Shown here piece by piece: positions 62,938 through 64,000 of a stretch of 64,000 bases of DNA; position 1 is the first letter of the stretch, and each line of letters opens with the position of its first letter. The stretch spans positions 124,001-188,000 of the forward strand of contig JAZKHT010000003.1 of the NCBI GenBank assembly GCA_040385245.1. The letters are read 5' to 3'. The notes below the pieces were generated by a model, which had not been told where the DNA came from, did no database searches, and worked only from the letters and a program-made list of their open reading frames with translations. Origin of the DNA: JAZKHT01 sp040385245. Lineage in GTDB: Bacteria > Pseudomonadota > Alphaproteobacteria > Rhodobacterales > Rhodobacteraceae. A program made the position numbers and the translations under genes.

Positions 62938-63067
62938 TGTGGATGAAAGACCGCCCGCCGGGACTGCGAATCGTGTATGTTAGGGATGGGTCCGGGGGCC
63001 ACACCAGATATGGTGACGCCCAACCCACCCACAGGGTTATGCACAAGGTCCGGGGCAGTTATCCCCA
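62938..63067. promoter_or_regulatory. DnaA-box-like cluster upstream of dnaB
   Basis: Three 9-mers: TGTGGATGA (62938-62946, complement of a one-mismatch box), TTATGCACA (63037-63045, fits TTATNCACA), TTATCCCCA (63059-63067, one mismatch). They lie 68-197 bases before the dnaB ATG in the otherwise gene-free 236-base gap. Confidence 0.45.
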
Positions 63068-63134
63068 TTGATATCCCGATTGCATCGGGCACCCGAAAGC
63101 GCGCATCAGACGGGCTCAGGAACAGGCGGCAGGC

Positions 63135-64000
63135 ATGAACGACATTACCCCTTTGCGACCCCTTCCCCCGGCGGCCACGGCCCCCGACGCCGAAACCCTG
63201 CCCCACAACATCGAGGCCGAACAACAACTGCTGGGCGCGATCCTGACCAACAACGATGTCTATGACCGCATCGCGTCCCTGGTGAAATCGGAACACTTCT
63301 TTGATCCGGTCCACCAGCGCATCTATGAACGCGCCGCCGCCCGCATCCAGAAAAACGCGCTGGCCTCTCCCGTGACGCTGAAGCCGTTCTTCGATGATGA
63401 CGAAGGGCTGCGCGAACTGGGCGGTCCGTCCTATCTCGTGCGACTCGCAGGGGCTGCGATTTCGGCCTACGCCGCGCGCGACTATGCGCAGATGATCTAT
63501 GATCTGGCCGTGCGGCGCGAGTTGATCGCCCTTGGCCGCGACATTTCCGCCAAGGCCGCCAAGGTGGAAATCACCTCGGAACCCCGCGAACAGATTACCG
63601 AGGCCGAACAGCGCCTGTACAAGCTGGGCGAACAGGGCGTGGCCGAACGCGGGTTCCAGTCGTTTCTGAAGGCTGTCACCGATGCGGTCAACGTCGCCAA
63701 CGCCGCCTATCAACGCGACGGTGGTCTGGCGGGCATTTCCACGGGCCTGATCGATCTGGACAAGAAACTGGGCGGCCTGCACCCGTCTGACCTTCTGATC
63801 CTTGCCGGGCGTCCGTCGATGGGCAAAACCTCGCTTGCGACCAACGTCGCATTCAACATCGCCAAGGCCTACAAACGCGGCCGCCTGCCCGATGGCAGCG
63901 AAGGCGCTGTCGAAGGCGGCGTCGTAGGCTTCTTTTCGCTGGAGATGAGCGCAGAACAACTCGCCGCGCGTATCCTGTCTGAAGCGTCCGAGGTGCCGTC
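63135..64000 (+). CDS. dnaB: Replicative DNA helicase, 5' part
   Basis: Only the first 288 codons are inside the window; the gene runs off the right edge. ATG at 63135 follows an AGGCGGCAGGC stretch. Seen are the N-terminal DnaB domain (PHNIEAEQQLLGAILTNNDV, residues about 26-45), the linker, and the RecA-like domain with Walker A GRPSMGKTS near residue 224 and FFSLEMSAEQLAARIL. It is the ring helicase that unwinds the replication fork. Confidence 0.96.
   Translation, partial: MNDITPLRPLPPAATAPDAETLPHNIEAEQQLLGAILTNNDVYDRIASLVKSEHFFDPVHQRIYERAAARIQKNALASPVTLKPFFDDDEGLRELGGPSYLVRLAGAAISAYAARDYAQMIYDLAVRRELIALGRDISAKAAKVEITSEPREQITEAEQRLYKLGEQGVAERGFQSFLKAVTDAVNVANAAYQRDGGLAGISTGLIDLDKKLGGLHPSDLLILAGRPSMGKTSLATNVAFNIAKAYKRGRLPDGSEGAVEGGVVGFFSLEMSAEQLAARILSEASEVP

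Overview
The window looks like a chromosomal segment of a Rhodobacteraceae member (order Rhodobacterales, Alphaproteobacteria). Supporting signs are high GC with GC-rich third codon positions, a ctrA-sciP cell-cycle pair, an usg gene, dense operons joined by ATGA/TGATG stop-start overlaps, and intergenic repeats of a style common in this family. I see no rRNA, tRNA, CRISPR array, prophage or insertion sequence. Almost all genes are housekeeping or ordinary metabolism; the species cannot be named from the sequence alone.

Layout. 1-2.6 kb: AsnC-type regulator divergent from arginase and ornithine cyclodeaminase (arginine to proline). 2.7-8.2 kb: Kup potassium transporter, usg, gyrA and a small coupled gene. 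8.3-11.4 kb: trmFO, gluQ, hisI, an IscU-like scaffold. 11.6-18.5 kb: a 40-aa membrane protein, recG-ligA, ctrA, sciP, mnmA. 18.6-31.7 kb: the envelope block on the minus strand, read from pyrH: pyrH, frr, uppS, cdsA, dxr, rseP, a 45-aa membrane protein, bamA, skp-like, fabZ, lpxA, lpxI, lpxB; miaA diverges from pyrH. 31.8-39.2 kb: AraC-type regulator and a dipeptide-type ABC importer (Tat-exported binding protein, two permeases, one fused double ATPase) with an odd AT-richer small ORF inside. 39.3-44.6 kb: lytic transglycosylase, ssb, two Fe-S assembly genes, tpiA, a DMT exporter coupled to a cytochrome P450. 44.6-50.0 kb: assimilatory sulfur operon (AsnC regulator, SUMT, DUF2849, sulfite reductase, APS-type reductase, DUF934, ferredoxin-NADP reductase). 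50.1-58.3 kb: two Ala/Glu-rich envelope proteins, infC with an ATA start, and a molybdenum-hydroxylase maturation set (molybdopterin-binding protein, XdhC, CoxE, CoxD) without the enzyme itself. 58.4-64 kb: glycosyltransferase, an unassigned conserved protein, LprI-like protein, pyrC-pyrE and the 5' part of dnaB.

The genes work in several linked groups: outer-membrane biogenesis (BamA, Skp-like, LpxA/I/B, FabZ, RseP), isoprenoid/undecaprenyl supply (Dxr, UppS), tRNA modification (TrmFO, MnmA, MiaA, GluQ), Fe-S assembly (IscU-like, SufT-like, SufA-like) that could feed the sulfite and APS reductases, and DNA metabolism (GyrA, LigA, RecG, SSB, DnaB). The most notable non-coding signals are paired palindromes at three convergent gene ends, a near-consensus CtrA box before ctrA, paired GGAAC dyads before the sulfur operon, and DnaA-box-like clusters at 31.7 kb and upstream of dnaB. 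No clearly new defence or mobile system is visible; the best candidates for undescribed biology are the small membrane proteins, the ORF inside the ABC operon and the OmpA gene embedded in the Cox/Xdh maturation cluster.
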